A program made the position numbers and the translations under genes. Below the pieces are notes generated by a model, which was not told the DNA's origin, ran no database searches, and was given only the letters and a program-made list of their open reading frames with translations. From assembly GCF_000009625.1 (NCBI RefSeq), contig NC_002678.2, forward strand, positions 6,666,001 to 6,730,000: a stretch of 64,000 bases of DNA, written 5' to 3'. Of this stretch, positions 1 through 6,893 are shown one piece after another. Numbering within the stretch: position 1 is the stretch's first letter; each line of letters begins with the position of its first letter. This stretch comes from Mesorhizobium japonicum MAFF 303099. Its GTDB lineage: Bacteria > Pseudomonadota > Alphaproteobacteria > Rhizobiales > Rhizobiaceae.

Positions 1-281
1 ATGATAACGACGACGACGATGCCAAGTCTCTCCGTTCGTCTGACACGGTCCTCAATGTTGTCGTCCTCCGCTGAAAGGATGAGGTCGAGCGCGGACGAGA
101 TATCGGGAGCAGGTGTATTGTTATCATTGGCTGCTTGATTTGCGCCGTCGTGGACTGTCGGGCTCTCGACCACGGTCACCGTCTGCCTCGCTCCTAAGAA
201 TCTCAAGACGTCACCTCTAACTCTGATCCAGCGCCCTCCACGAGCGAGGTGCTCGGGGTGCGGTCGTAACGTAATTGTCAT
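1..281 (-). CDS. Hypothetical protein, N-terminal part (runs off left edge)
   Basis: An open frame begins with ATG at 281 on the minus strand and stays open for 93 codons to the window edge. The start reads MTITLRPHPEHLARGG; the middle is Asn/Pro/Asp-rich and the last visible residues are hydrophobic (GIVVVVI), perhaps the start of a membrane segment. No family is recognised and no clear ribosome binding site is seen. It could be a chance frame; support is only its openness and an ordinary amino-acid composition. Confidence 0.35.
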   Translation of the reverse strand, partial: MTITLRPHPEHLARGGRWIRVRGDVLRFLGARQTVTVVESPTVHDGANQAANDNNTPAPDISSALDLILSAEDDNIEDRVRRTERLGIVVVVI

Positions 282-349
282 GCTTCGGTTGCGGGGCGGG
301 GACTTCAGTCGGGTGGCTCGCCGGACTTTAGCCTCACAGCGGAACGCAA

Positions 350-478
350 ATGCGTTCGCGCCACTGCTCGTCGCCTTCATGGTTCTGGTTGTTGGTTGCC
401 GTCGGTTTGGGGCTTGTGGCCGGTCTGTTGATTTCCAGCCCCCACCGGGTCGCTATCTTCGGACGCCCGGGAACATAA
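350..478 (+). CDS. Possible small single-pass membrane protein (42 aa)
   Basis: A 42-codon frame with ATG at 350 encodes a basic N-terminus followed by one strongly hydrophobic stretch (WLLVAVGLGLVAGLLIS) and a short basic tail. This is the layout of small rhizobial membrane peptides. There is no clear ribosome binding site, and its 3' end overlaps the decayed gene on the other strand. Function unknown; only the membrane segment supports it. Confidence 0.3.
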   Translation: MRSRHCSSPSWFWLLVAVGLGLVAGLLISSPHRVAIFGRPGT

Positions 479-663
479 TGATTGTCGCGCCGTCTTCGGG
501 ATCCAGCGGTTTATGCCCAGGTTCTTCATGGTAGAGCACCTGGCGTAGATCGCGCTGATTGACCAACTGTCCGCAGTAGGGACAGGAATAGAAATTGTCT
601 TCTTCTCGTGCTGGCTCGCCGCCGTGGCGCTTTCCAGGGATCGGTGGTTGATGGCTTCGTCAT
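453..663 (-). pseudogene. Small zinc-ribbon-type protein, frameshifted
   Basis: The ATG at 663 overlaps the stop of the DUF982 gene and starts MTKPSTTDPWK. The recognisable part lies in another frame, beginning HGGEPAREEDNFYSCPYCGQ and ending GATIIMFPGVRR before TAG at 453-455. The CPYC pair and the compact length resemble small rhizobial zinc-ribbon hypotheticals. Joining the two frames needs one indel near 630, so the gene looks inactivated, or the base call is wrong there. It would have been co-transcribed with the DUF982 gene upstream. Confidence 0.5.
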
Positions 664-950
664 GTCTGGAAGTCCTTGCTCACGTCATCCAGCAAGCGAA
701 GCGCAGCACTCTTGCCTATGGATTTCACCAGGCCTTGGTCGATCCCGGCGGCTTTAAACGCCGCAAACGCAATGGCTGGATTGCATGCGCCGTCCTTTGC
801 CGAAGCGATAAGCCGACACGCATCCTTGTAAGATGCCGCTTCCTTGTTTCGCCATTGACCTTTGAGAGCTATCTCCGCTTCGCAGATCGACGAAGCCGTG
901 ATGATCTTGCCGTCCACCAGCTTGATGGAGAGCGGTAAGAAGTTGCCCAT
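660..950 (-). CDS. DUF982 domain protein
   Basis: This 96-residue protein fits DUF982, a small rhizobial family of unknown function. The DACRLIASAKDG segment followed by PAIAFAAFKAAGI matches the conserved C-terminal helix pair in which a Cys-containing helix precedes an AFxxAA helix. The start at 950 is preceded by an AGGAGGGG ribosome binding site about nine bases upstream. Its stop overlaps the ATG of the broken zinc-ribbon gene downstream, implying one transcript. DUF982 genes are common on rhizobial plasmids and islands, which fits the accessory character here. Confidence 0.75.
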   Translation of the reverse strand: MGNFLPLSIKLVDGKIITASSICEAEIALKGQWRNKEAASYKDACRLIASAKDGACNPAIAFAAFKAAGIDQGLVKSIGKSAALRLLDDVSKDFQT

Positions 951-1324
951 TGCACGCCCCTCCTGATCCTTGAGAGCGCGACAACGTATTAAGCGAATTT
1001 TGGTTTCCTAAAGCGGTGAATTATTTTAGCATAAGCTTATATGGCTGAACGCAACTTGGGGCGGGCGGTGCGGGAATATCGGATTGAAGTCATGCAAGGC
1101 CGGATGCCCAGTCATCCGCGCTGATCACCGCAATCTTGCCATTCAAAGCGGCCGAAGCCCACTTGGGCGGACCGGTGACACTCAAGCGAAATGAAGAGCG
1201 ATGGATCCGCGTCACTGAGACAGGGGGGTTCAAGCGGACGTTCTCATATGTGCCCAGAGCTACTACTTAGACGGCACTATGCGTTTCGCACGAGCGCGGC
1301 TTACCGGGGCCGATTGCCGGTTTC
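951..1324. other. Gene-poor stretch with ORF remnants
   Basis: No intact gene is supported. Near 1022-1040 the sequence TATTTTAGC then ATAAGCTTAT resembles the leader found again at 1330-1349 before the truncated ligase copy. A 27-codon frame starts at 1041 (MAERNLGRAVREYR), and a second open segment in another frame (ITAILPFKAAEAHLGG) ends near 1270. They may be pieces of one decayed gene, but no family is recognised. Confidence 0.4.
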
Positions 1325-1338
1325 GGAACTATTTTAGC
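1325..1338 (+). promoter_or_regulatory. Leader motif GGAACTATTTTAGC, copy 1
   Basis: The 14-mer GGAACTATTTTAGC lies about 40 bases before the ATG of the truncated ligase copy. It recurs exactly at 5250-5263 before the intact ligase gene, where it forms the right half of a palindrome; here the left half is missing. It is probably a regulator site or promoter element duplicated together with the ligase 5' end. Confidence 0.5.
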
Positions 1339-1376
1339 TTAAGCTTATTGAATGGTGGCTTGTGTGAGTTCCGTGC

Positions 1377-1496
1377 ATGCGTTTGAAGTTCGTCGCGCCG
1401 TTGATGCCGACCTTGGTGGAGAAGCTTCCGGAAGGAGACGGTTGGATTCACGAAGTCAAGTTCGACGGCTATCGCTCGCAGCTGATCATCGACTGA
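1377..1496 (+). pseudogene. Truncated 5' copy of LigD-type ATP-dependent DNA ligase
   Basis: A 39-codon frame (MRLKFVAPLMPTLVEKLPEG...) is nearly the same as the first 39 residues of the intact ligase at 5300. It includes the adenylation motif EVKFDGYR and ends in TGA right after QLIID. The leader is duplicated too. The catalytic domain beyond the motif is absent, so it cannot ligate. It looks like a partial duplication or the remnant of a second NHEJ ligase gene cut off next to the insertion sequence that follows. Confidence 0.8.
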
Positions 1497-1659
1497 TCAG
1501 ACTGTGCTGCATTGACAGAAAACTCGCCGGGCGAGGAACCCCAATACCTCAAGCCCGGCGAAAGTTTACTTCCTGATCCCCGATCAGGACCGGTGGGAGG
1601 AGCACCGGCAATCTCTGCAATGCAAAACGGGTGCCAACATTTTTCGTCCCGGAACGAGA

Positions 1660-2530
1660 CAGTCTAAAGCTAGCCATTGGTGGGCGGCCAGGCTGCTCTA
1701 GGCCGTAGACTCATAAGCACGCAGCCACAGGCGCATTGAGGCGAGCTGGACCATAGCCAGGAAGTTGGCGGCGAGCTTGTCGTAGCGGGTGGCGATGCGG
1801 CGGAAGTGCTTCAGCTTGGAGAAGAAGCGCTCAATCAGATTGCGCTCGCGGTAGAGCCGTTTGCTGAAGCAAGGCTTCCAGCGCCGATTGCTTTTAGGCG
1901 GGATGTTGGGTGTTGCACCTTGCCCCTCGATCAAGGAGCGGATGCGATCCGCATCGTAGGCCTTGTCGGCCAGCACGATGGTGCGCGGGCTGAGGTGGTT
2001 GAGCAGTTGATCTGCGATCTGACTGTCATGCGCCTGTCCGGCGGTCAGGCCGAGCCGGATTGGAAGCCCTTGCGCATCGACAACGACGTGGATTTTCGTC
2101 GTGAGCCCGCCGCGCGTGACCGAGACAGTGATCTGGCCCCCCTTTTTTGCCGTCGCGGCCTGTTGGTGGGCGCGAACGGAGGTACTGTCGATCATCTGGA
2201 TGTCACCGTCGTGCACGGCGGTGATGGCATCCATCAGCCGGTCCCACACACTCGCCTTCCGCCATCGCACGAAGCGGTTGTAGCAGGTGGTTCGTGGGCC
2301 GTAGCGCTCGGGCAGGTCGCGCCACGGCGCACCGGAGCGCAGAACCCAGAAGATGCCATTCATTACACGTCGGTCGTCTACACGCGGCACACCACGCGGT
2401 TTGTTGGGGAGAAGCGGCTTGATAACGTGCCATTCGAAGTCGCTAAGGTCATATCGGCTCATGGTGATTCTGAATCAGAACTGGCGCGATATGAAAGCGT
2501 CAATTGAAAGAATGACCCATTGCCGAGGAA
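1660..2530 (-). mobile_element. IS5-family insertion sequence (ends approximate)
   Basis: The element is inferred from one full-length IS5-type transposase gene (1698-2462). I could not resolve terminal inverted repeats or a target duplication by eye, so the boundaries given are only the non-coding flanks. It sits between the truncated ligase copy and a truncated hypothetical gene (2553), both of which look interrupted. Confidence 0.6.
1698..2462 (-). CDS. IS5-family transposase
   Basis: The 254-residue DDE transposase has the usual IS5 N-terminal region (MSRYDLSDFEWHVIKPLLP, WVLRSGAPWRDLPERYGP) and catalytic acidic residues at about D92 (MIDST), D166 (LADKAYD) and E211 (NLIERFFSKLKHF), so the catalytic core is complete. 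Residues 105-117 (KKGGQITVSVTRGG) differ from the usual KxGDxDHCLGRSRGG. The neighbouring frame reads PDHCLGHAR there, which implies two compensating indels beside an A6-G6 run. The alteration is local and the frame stays open. Confidence 0.92.
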   Translation of the reverse strand: MSRYDLSDFEWHVIKPLLPNKPRGVPRVDDRRVMNGIFWVLRSGAPWRDLPERYGPRTTCYNRFVRWRKASVWDRLMDAITAVHDGDIQMIDSTSVRAHQQAATAKKGGQITVSVTRGGLTTKIHVVVDAQGLPIRLGLTAGQAHDSQIADQLLNHLSPRTIVLADKAYDADRIRSLIEGQGATPNIPPKSNRRWKPCFSKRLYRERNLIERFFSKLKHFRRIATRYDKLAANFLAMVQLASMRLWLRAYESTA

Positions 2531-2552
2531 GGCATAGCTATAAGGCCGGTAG

Positions 2553-2789
2553 ATGAATTCCGTTAGAGCCGACGAGTGGGACGCCGTTCACACAGTTCAT
2601 CACCTCTATGATCGACCCTTGAAGGGGATCGCCGACTATCAAGGGTTCCCGCATGCCTATATGCGCGAATGGGATATAGATCAGGATGACTGGGCGGATA
2701 CGCTCTTATTAACAGGCACGGCATCAGGGAATCGACTTATGGCCATTGAAAATTCATCCGCGCTGTTTGCGCCGCGCCAGCGCCAGTAG
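2553..2789 (+). CDS. Hypothetical protein, probably truncated
   Basis: The first 50 or so residues (DEWDAVHTVHHLYDRPLKG, then ADYQGFPHAYMREWD) resemble the N-terminus of a widespread hypothetical family with a YDGPRxGIADxxGxPHxF core. After about residue 52 the sequence no longer resembles that family. The gene lies directly beside the IS end and is probably a surviving 5' fragment. No function can be assigned. Confidence 0.4.
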   Translation: MNSVRADEWDAVHTVHHLYDRPLKGIADYQGFPHAYMREWDIDQDDWADTLLLTGTASGNRLMAIENSSALFAPRQRQ

Positions 2790-2945
2790 AATGGCGGGAT
2801 ACACAATCCCAAATAAGAACGTGATTGCCAAGACAAGCGCCGCGCGCCAGTACCAAGCATAGGGCGCGTTCCACGCAATGAAGACAGCTATAGCGACAAC
2901 AATGGTGGTGCGGACTTTACCATCTGAACCTGGGTTGTCGTCCAT
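2754..2945 (-). CDS. Small two-helix membrane protein
   Basis: Starting at the ATG at 2945 (MDDNPGSDGK) gives 63 residues with two hydrophobic segments, TTIVVAIAVFIAWNAPYAW and AALVLAITFLFGIVYPAILL, and a basic end (ARRKQRG). The chosen start has AAGGGG about eight bases upstream; the alternatives at 2951 and 2981 have poorer spacing. Function unknown. Its 3' end overlaps the tail of the truncated gene on the plus strand. Confidence 0.5.
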   Translation of the reverse strand: MDDNPGSDGKVRTTIVVAIAVFIAWNAPYAWYWRAALVLAITFLFGIVYPAILLALARRKQRG

Positions 2946-2989
2946 GACCATTTCCCCTTCTGAGCCGGCCACACATAGCATGGGAGACG

Positions 2990-3157
2990 ACGCTGCCTAG
3001 CTAAAAACCTACTACGCGCCCTTGCGTGAGCTAACAGCGCATTCGTGCCGCGAGGCGGGGCCATGGCTTGCGTCTCGGGACCGTATTCCTCGCTGAGCGC
3101 TTGGAGGTCCAGCGTCTTCGTGTGATGACAGTAGAGGCAGTCAACTGTCACCCGCAT
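2990..3157 (-). pseudogene. Zinc-ribbon hypothetical, 3' half frameshifted
   Basis: From ATG 3157 the frame reads MRVTVDCLYCHHTKTLDLQA then LSEEYGPETQAMA. This matches the first half of a rhizobial family with a CxxC knuckle, a DLxALxxxYGP linker and a second CxxC. After AMA the expected second knuckle is absent in this frame, but another frame shows LAARMRC followed by a stop. The second metal-binding half has therefore been lost to indels and a nonsense change. The frame without correction runs on to 2888 with unrelated residues. Confidence 0.5.
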
Positions 3158-3168
3158 CCCGGCCTTGA

Positions 3169-3648
3169 CTAGAGTGTAAGGTTGAGGGAGAACGACCACC
3201 TCTCAGCCATGAATTCAAGCGTCTCGTCGCGAAAATAATAGAGAAAATGTCGAGAGTTAGCGGTGTCGGCCCGGATTGTCTCCCAAGGCACGGCATCGCG
3301 GATCGGGTCGGGGCCAGTTAACTCATAGAATTTACCCCAGTCGGGAGCGATGCCACTGTAACGACCGTGGCCATCCGCTTTATACCATTCATGGTCGTTG
3401 GTGCCGTCCCAGCGCCATCGGCTGCAACCAACGAAGCTTAGCGTGCCCCATGTCTCCTCGAGCTTTGGAGCGGCCTTCGAAAATGGGGGCCGCCACCCGA
3501 GAATGTTCGACGGCTTCTTCTCTTGCATGAGCCTCCAGGTGCGGAAACGGACGTTAACCGCGGAGTCTGCAACCAAGACCTGAGGCTCTGGCGCATTTGG
3601 CTCGTCTATCCAGCCTCCACCGAGGTCTTGTTCTACAAATTTGAGCAT
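3169..3648 (-). CDS. Hypothetical protein (159 aa)
   Basis: A soluble, Trp-rich protein of 159 residues with segments such as GCSRWRWDGTNDHEWYK and GIAPDWGKFYELTGPDP. No signal peptide, membrane segment or known motif is seen. The length and balanced composition support a real gene, though the ribosome binding site is weak. It lies just upstream of the decayed zinc-ribbon gene in the same direction. Function unknown. Confidence 0.6.
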   Translation of the reverse strand: MLKFVEQDLGGGWIDEPNAPEPQVLVADSAVNVRFRTWRLMQEKKPSNILGWRPPFSKAAPKLEETWGTLSFVGCSRWRWDGTNDHEWYKADGHGRYSGIAPDWGKFYELTGPDPIRDAVPWETIRADTANSRHFLYYFRDETLEFMAERWSFSLNLTL

Positions 3649-3729
3649 TCAACAAGAATAGTCGAATTGCATGACAATTCCTACCTAACGCAATCATCAA
3701 GTTTTTATGGGTTCACGGCCTAGTTGCCA

Positions 3730-4023
3730 CTACGCCTTTCTCTGCCGGCCGCGCCACATTCTATTGTCGGTGACAAGACCGCTGTCACCTTCAGGGCGGG
3801 CTAGCGATGAAGAGCCTTCCGAGGTGAAGACAATTCCGGCGTCCTCAAATGCTTTGCGAATGGCCGTGATGTTGTGGGGACGGGGTTTCCTAATGCCATT
3901 CTCAAGAACGGCGATCGTCATCTCGCTAAGATTGGCTTTTGCGGCAAGGCGCACTCGCGACCAGTTCAGTAGGGCTCGCGCTGCCCTTGCTTGATCTGCT
4001 GAGAGGAGGTGTCGGCTGTCCAT
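3730..4023 (-). CDS. XRE-family helix-turn-helix regulator
   Basis: Starting at 4023 (MDSRHLLSADQARAARALLN) the 97-residue protein carries a phage-repressor-type HTH at about residues 8-65: QARAARALLNWSRVRLA, AKANLSEMTIAVLENG, then the RKPRPHNITAIRKAFEDAGI tail typical of XRE proteins. This start lies just inside an inverted repeat at 4030-4057, the expected place for an autoregulatory operator. The longer frame back to 4143 would cross that repeat and is not preferred. It is divergent from the DUF3102-like gene, which it may control. Confidence 0.8.
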   Translation of the reverse strand: MDSRHLLSADQARAARALLNWSRVRLAAKANLSEMTIAVLENGIRKPRPHNITAIRKAFEDAGIVFTSEGSSSLARPEGDSGLVTDNRMWRGRQRKA

Positions 4024-4029
4024 AGGCAC

Positions 4030-4057
4030 GGAACATTCAACACGGCTAAAATGTTCC
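4030..4057. promoter_or_regulatory. Inverted repeat GGAACATT-N12-AATGTTCC between divergent genes
   Basis: An exact 8-bp inverted repeat with a 12-base spacer sits between the XRE regulator start (4023) and the divergent DUF3102-like gene (4072). Its right half, CTAAAATGTTCC (4046-4057), recurs exactly at 5238-5249 in the ligase leader. Placement suggests an operator for the XRE protein. Confidence 0.6.
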
Positions 4058-4071
4058 CCTGACTCGCCCTT

Positions 4072-4326
4072 ATGTCGCCGAGCAATGTCGTGCCGCTGGC
4101 AGAACCGGCGCCGGCCGACACTCGAGCAATTCCCCGTGGCCACCTATTCGTTGACCAGAAGCTCGCTGTCGGCCGCTGGCTGCTCAAGGTCAAGGCACGG
4201 TTGCCGCATGGCCATTTCGGGCCATGGATTGAGACGCAGAAGGGCTTATGCCGCAGCCTGGCCTTGCAATGCATGCGGCTGGCCACAGGCGGGCGCCAGG
4301 ACGCGCGGCAAGAGTTGGCGGCGTAG
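4072..4326 (+). CDS. DUF3102-like protein
   Basis: The 84-residue product contains KLAVGRWLLKVKARLPHG followed by HFGPWIETQKGLCRSLALQCMRLA. This fits DUF3102, a phage and island-associated family with the pattern of a helix with AK, LPHGxFxxWLE, and a helix with AQxxMRxA. The usual Ser/Arg in the second helix is partly altered. It starts 15 bases from the palindrome at 4030-4057 and is divergent from the XRE regulator, so joint control is likely. Role unknown. Confidence 0.5.
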   Translation: MSPSNVVPLAEPAPADTRAIPRGHLFVDQKLAVGRWLLKVKARLPHGHFGPWIETQKGLCRSLALQCMRLATGGRQDARQELAA

Positions 4327-4404
4327 GACAGCGGCCGGCCGGAAAGGCGCGCTGGCGTGGCGCGGCTAGCCGGTCTAAGTTCGGTCTTTTGGGGGAGCCG
4401 GGCA

Positions 4405-4914
4405 ATGAAACGGGCCATTGCTTTCTGCCTGTTGATCGTCACCTGCTTCGCGGGAACAGCCAAGGCTACCGTCATTCTCGAGAACTGGACACCTGAGCTT
4501 GAAGGGCTTGTCAGGGGCATCACGGGCCAGATCGAGGAAATGCCGTTCATCAGAGCATGGGCTTACGCGGAAGCGATTGACCGATATTGCTTCCCTGCAA
4601 AGTCGTACGCCAATGTTGTCGGCGTCACCTTGAAGGAGACCGCTCGCCATCAGGATAGTTTTAGCCCAGGAATCCTAGCAAGCGCTGAACGTGATGCGGC
4701 AGATCATCTGCGAGGCGAGTATCTGGCTTGCGCCCCCGCGATGAAGTTCGTTGAGGAAACGGTCGCTCGAATGCCCGAGCTTGTTGAGAAGCTCAACGTA
4801 CTGCAGATGCAAATCAACGACGTCAAGGCCAAGATCGCTACGGCTTGCGCAATAAGAGCTCGGGAAGGATCCCCACCCCTTAAGTTATGCATCGGCGGCT
4901 ACTTGCCCGATTGA
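4405..4914 (+). CDS. Secreted hypothetical protein
   Basis: The start at 4405 (MKRAIAFCLLIVTCFAGTAK) gives a classical signal peptide of about 21 residues and is preceded by GGGGGAG at a good distance, so it is preferred over 4357. The mature part, about 148 residues, is mainly helical with Glu/Lys-rich stretches (ETVARMPELVEKLNVLQMQ) and four or five Cys residues. No family recognised; probably periplasmic. Confidence 0.65.
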   Translation: MKRAIAFCLLIVTCFAGTAKATVILENWTPELEGLVRGITGQIEEMPFIRAWAYAEAIDRYCFPAKSYANVVGVTLKETARHQDSFSPGILASAERDAADHLRGEYLACAPAMKFVEETVARMPELVEKLNVLQMQINDVKAKIATACAIRAREGSPPLKLCIGGYLPD

Positions 4915-4990
4915 TGCGGCCCGCAGCAAGCCGCGCTTACGCTTAGAGCGGCGGCCAGCCGAAACGCGCGCTGGTGGGCTTCTTGGCCTG

Positions 4991-5215
4991 CTATTTGATG
5001 CTGGGGGCAGGCGGTTTCATCATCACGCGCAACTGCATCTTTTCGATAGTAGCGACGATGGCAGCCGCCAGCGCTTCCGCCTCATGAATTAACTCCGGCC
5101 CATAGAGGCCGTTCACCGCTTCCTCGCTCGGCAGCACGCCGGGCGGGCAGTGTTCCTCGATCGTGCGCCGGATAAGCGTCAGGGCTGCCCGGCATTCGTC
5201 GGCTTCGATCTTCAT
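4991..5215 (-). CDS. Hypothetical protein (74 aa)
   Basis: Taken from ATG 5215 (MKIEADECRAALTLIRRTIE), the product is a short helical protein with CPPGVLPSEEAVN and HEAEALAAAIVATIEKMQLR. A longer frame to 5452 runs antisense through the ligase gene and is rejected. The start is divergent from the ligase gene, with the palindrome at 5238-5262 between them. Function unknown. Confidence 0.55.
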   Translation of the reverse strand: MKIEADECRAALTLIRRTIEEHCPPGVLPSEEAVNGLYGPELIHEAEALAAAIVATIEKMQLRVMMKPPAPSIK

Positions 5216-5237
5216 CACGTTCAAACATGCAATTCGT

Positions 5238-5262
5238 CTAAAATGTTCCGGAACTATTTTAG
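5238..5262. promoter_or_regulatory. Palindrome CTAAAATGTTCC / GGAACTATTTTAG before the ligase gene
   Basis: Two abutting halves, CTAAAATGTTCC (5238-5249) and GGAACTATTTTAG (5250-5262), form a 25-base near-perfect palindrome differing by one T. The left half is shared with 4046-4057 and the right half with 1325-1338. It lies in the divergent gap between the 74-aa gene and the ligase, which suggests one regulator acting on several genes of this island. Confidence 0.6.
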
Positions 5263-5299
5263 CGCAGGCTAATTGAATAGCGGTTTGTGAGTCCTGTGC

Positions 5300-6157
5300 A
5301 TGCGTTTGAAGTTCGTCCCGCCCTTGATGCCGACCCTTGTCGAGCAGCCTCCAGAAGGCGGCGGCTGGATTCACGAAGTCAAGTTCGACGGCTACCGCTC
5401 GCAACTGATCATCGACGAAGACGGAACGCGCATCTACACGCGCAACGGTCACGACTGGACAGCCAAATATTCCGACCTGGTGAAAGAGGCTGCTAGCCTA
5501 GGTGCCGAGAATGCCATCATCGACGGCGAAATCATCGTTCTGAACGGGGCCGGCCTGTCCGACTTCGGCGAGCTGCGAAAGGCGATCACCAGGCGGCAAC
5601 ACGACCTGTATTTCGTGGCCTTCGACCTTCTGCACCTCAACGGCCACGACCTGCGCGAAATGGCGCTGGAGGAGCGCCGCGAGATCCTGGCCAGCATGAT
5701 CGAGCCCGGCGGGCGTATTCAGTTCAGCGAGCCATTGCCGGGCGAAGCGAAGGCCATCTTCCATCTGCTCGACCAGGCTGGGCTTGAGGGTATGGTTTCG
5801 AAGCGCAAGGATAGCAAATACCGCAGCGGTCCGTCGACGAACTGGTTGAAGGCGAAATGCTACTCGGTCGACGAATATGAACTGCTCGGCGTGGAGCGCG
5901 AGGCTGGCAAGCCCGCCTTCGCCCTGATGGCCGAGCGTGGCACCGGGCGGTATGTCGGGAGCGCCTTCATCACCTTGAATCGCGAGATGCGCGAACGCCT
6001 TTGGAAACGCGTTCAGCAGCATGAAGGAGCGCCGCCGAAGGGGATGAAGCGGCCGGCGACGCAATGGGTCAAGCCAGGGCTGATCGGCCGTGTGAAGCAT
6101 CTGCGGGGCGAGGAAGACCTCCGCCACGCTTCGTTGCAGGATTTCCGTGAGGAATGA
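5300..6157 (+). CDS. ATP-dependent DNA ligase, LigD ligase-domain type
   Basis: The 285-residue stand-alone ligase corresponds to the ligase domain of LigD, used in bacterial non-homologous end joining. The adenylation motif EVKFDGYR places the nucleophilic lysine at about residue 28. Further nucleotidyltransferase motifs follow (IIDGEIIVLN, DLYFVAFDLLHLNG, EGMVSKRKDSKYRSG, WLKAKC), and an OB-fold of about 90 residues ends the protein. There is no polymerase or nuclease domain and no Ku gene in the window. The stop overlaps the DUF768 start (ATGA), so the two are coupled. A truncated copy lies at 1377. Confidence 0.9.
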   Translation: MRLKFVPPLMPTLVEQPPEGGGWIHEVKFDGYRSQLIIDEDGTRIYTRNGHDWTAKYSDLVKEAASLGAENAIIDGEIIVLNGAGLSDFGELRKAITRRQHDLYFVAFDLLHLNGHDLREMALEERREILASMIEPGGRIQFSEPLPGEAKAIFHLLDQAGLEGMVSKRKDSKYRSGPSTNWLKAKCYSVDEYELLGVEREAGKPAFALMAERGTGRYVGSAFITLNREMRERLWKRVQQHEGAPPKGMKRPATQWVKPGLIGRVKHLRGEEDLRHASLQDFREE

Positions 6158-6354
6158 GCACGCGAGGCAGCGATTTTGTCTACCATTGGATATCGGACCA
6201 CTTATCCGACGATCCGATCAGTGACCACGTACTGCTGATCATTGAAATGGCTGTGGATGCGAAACGCGCGGCTGAAGCCCAAGGCATTCCCGGTCACGAG
6301 ATCGACGAGGAAATTAGCACTATCTACGAATTCATCGTGCATGCGCTGCGCTGA
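6154..6354 (+). CDS. DUF768 protein
   Basis: This 66-residue protein has the DUF768 pattern: MSTRGSDFVYHWISDHLSDD at the N-terminus and HEIDEEISTIYEFIVHAL at the C-terminus. DUF768 is a small rhizobial family of unknown function. It overlaps the ligase stop by four bases (ATGA) and is presumably translated with it. A fragment of a second DUF768 gene follows at 6400. Confidence 0.8.
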   Translation: MSTRGSDFVYHWISDHLSDDPISDHVLLIIEMAVDAKRAAEAQGIPGHEIDEEISTIYEFIVHALR

Positions 6355-6399
6355 CCGCCGCTCGCCGGAGCCTAAGCGGCAGGGCGAACCTATCGCCAC

Positions 6400-6464
6400 A
6401 TGAGCAGCGCGGAATCAACTTCCTGCATCAGTGGATAGCCGACAACGTGCCCGAGCCCAAATAG
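6400..6464 (+). pseudogene. DUF768 fragment
   Basis: MSSA at 6400, followed in a shifted frame by GINFLHQWIADNVPEPK and a stop, matches the first 20 or so residues of DUF768 proteins such as the one just upstream. It is too short to be functional and needs a frameshift; it is probably the remains of a tandem duplicate. Confidence 0.5.
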
Positions 6465-6506
6465 GATCGGAGCGGCCACCTACGGTTGGTTGGCGTAAGC
6501 TCGAGT

Positions 6507-6893
6507 TTAACTCGTGCCCTTAGGAACGAAGAAACACGTCCATCTGAATCTATAGTAGGCTTGGAACTTCGTATGGGGAATGATCGCTCGATAGAACGTC
6601 ATCAAACGCTCACAGAGATGGTAGTGGTCATCAAGGGAGGCTTGGGCGCGTCCCCTGGGGATAAACCACTCCGGCTCTTGTGGCTCATTGAGATAGGCAG
6701 GGCGGGGCAGGCGGACGTAATAGCCGTCTTTGGTCTCCCTCACGGCGCGAGAGTCTATCGGATGGCAATCTTTGTTGCCGCAGCAATCATACTGCAACAC
6801 CGGGTCTTTTTTGCCGGTATACCAATCGTGGGCATCTGCGTCGCCGGCCAAGAGAAGCCCTGCCAGCGCGATCCATCCCCGTGGCTGTTTCAT
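6507..6893 (-). CDS. Secreted hypothetical protein with HDWYTG motif
   Basis: MKQPRGWIALAGLLLAGDADA is a signal peptide, cleaved before HDWYTGKKDPVLQYDCCGNK. The mature protein, about 107 residues, has a CCGNKDCHP cluster that could bind metal or form disulfides, and a YYVRLPRPAYLNEP segment. Similar HDWYxxxxxxxGxxCCxxxDCxP proteins are widespread in rhizobia without known function. GAGGGG lies about seven bases before the ATG at 6893. Probably periplasmic. Confidence 0.75.
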   Translation of the reverse strand: MKQPRGWIALAGLLLAGDADAHDWYTGKKDPVLQYDCCGNKDCHPIDSRAVRETKDGYYVRLPRPAYLNEPQEPEWFIPRGRAQASLDDHYHLCERLMTFYRAIIPHTKFQAYYRFRWTCFFVPKGTS

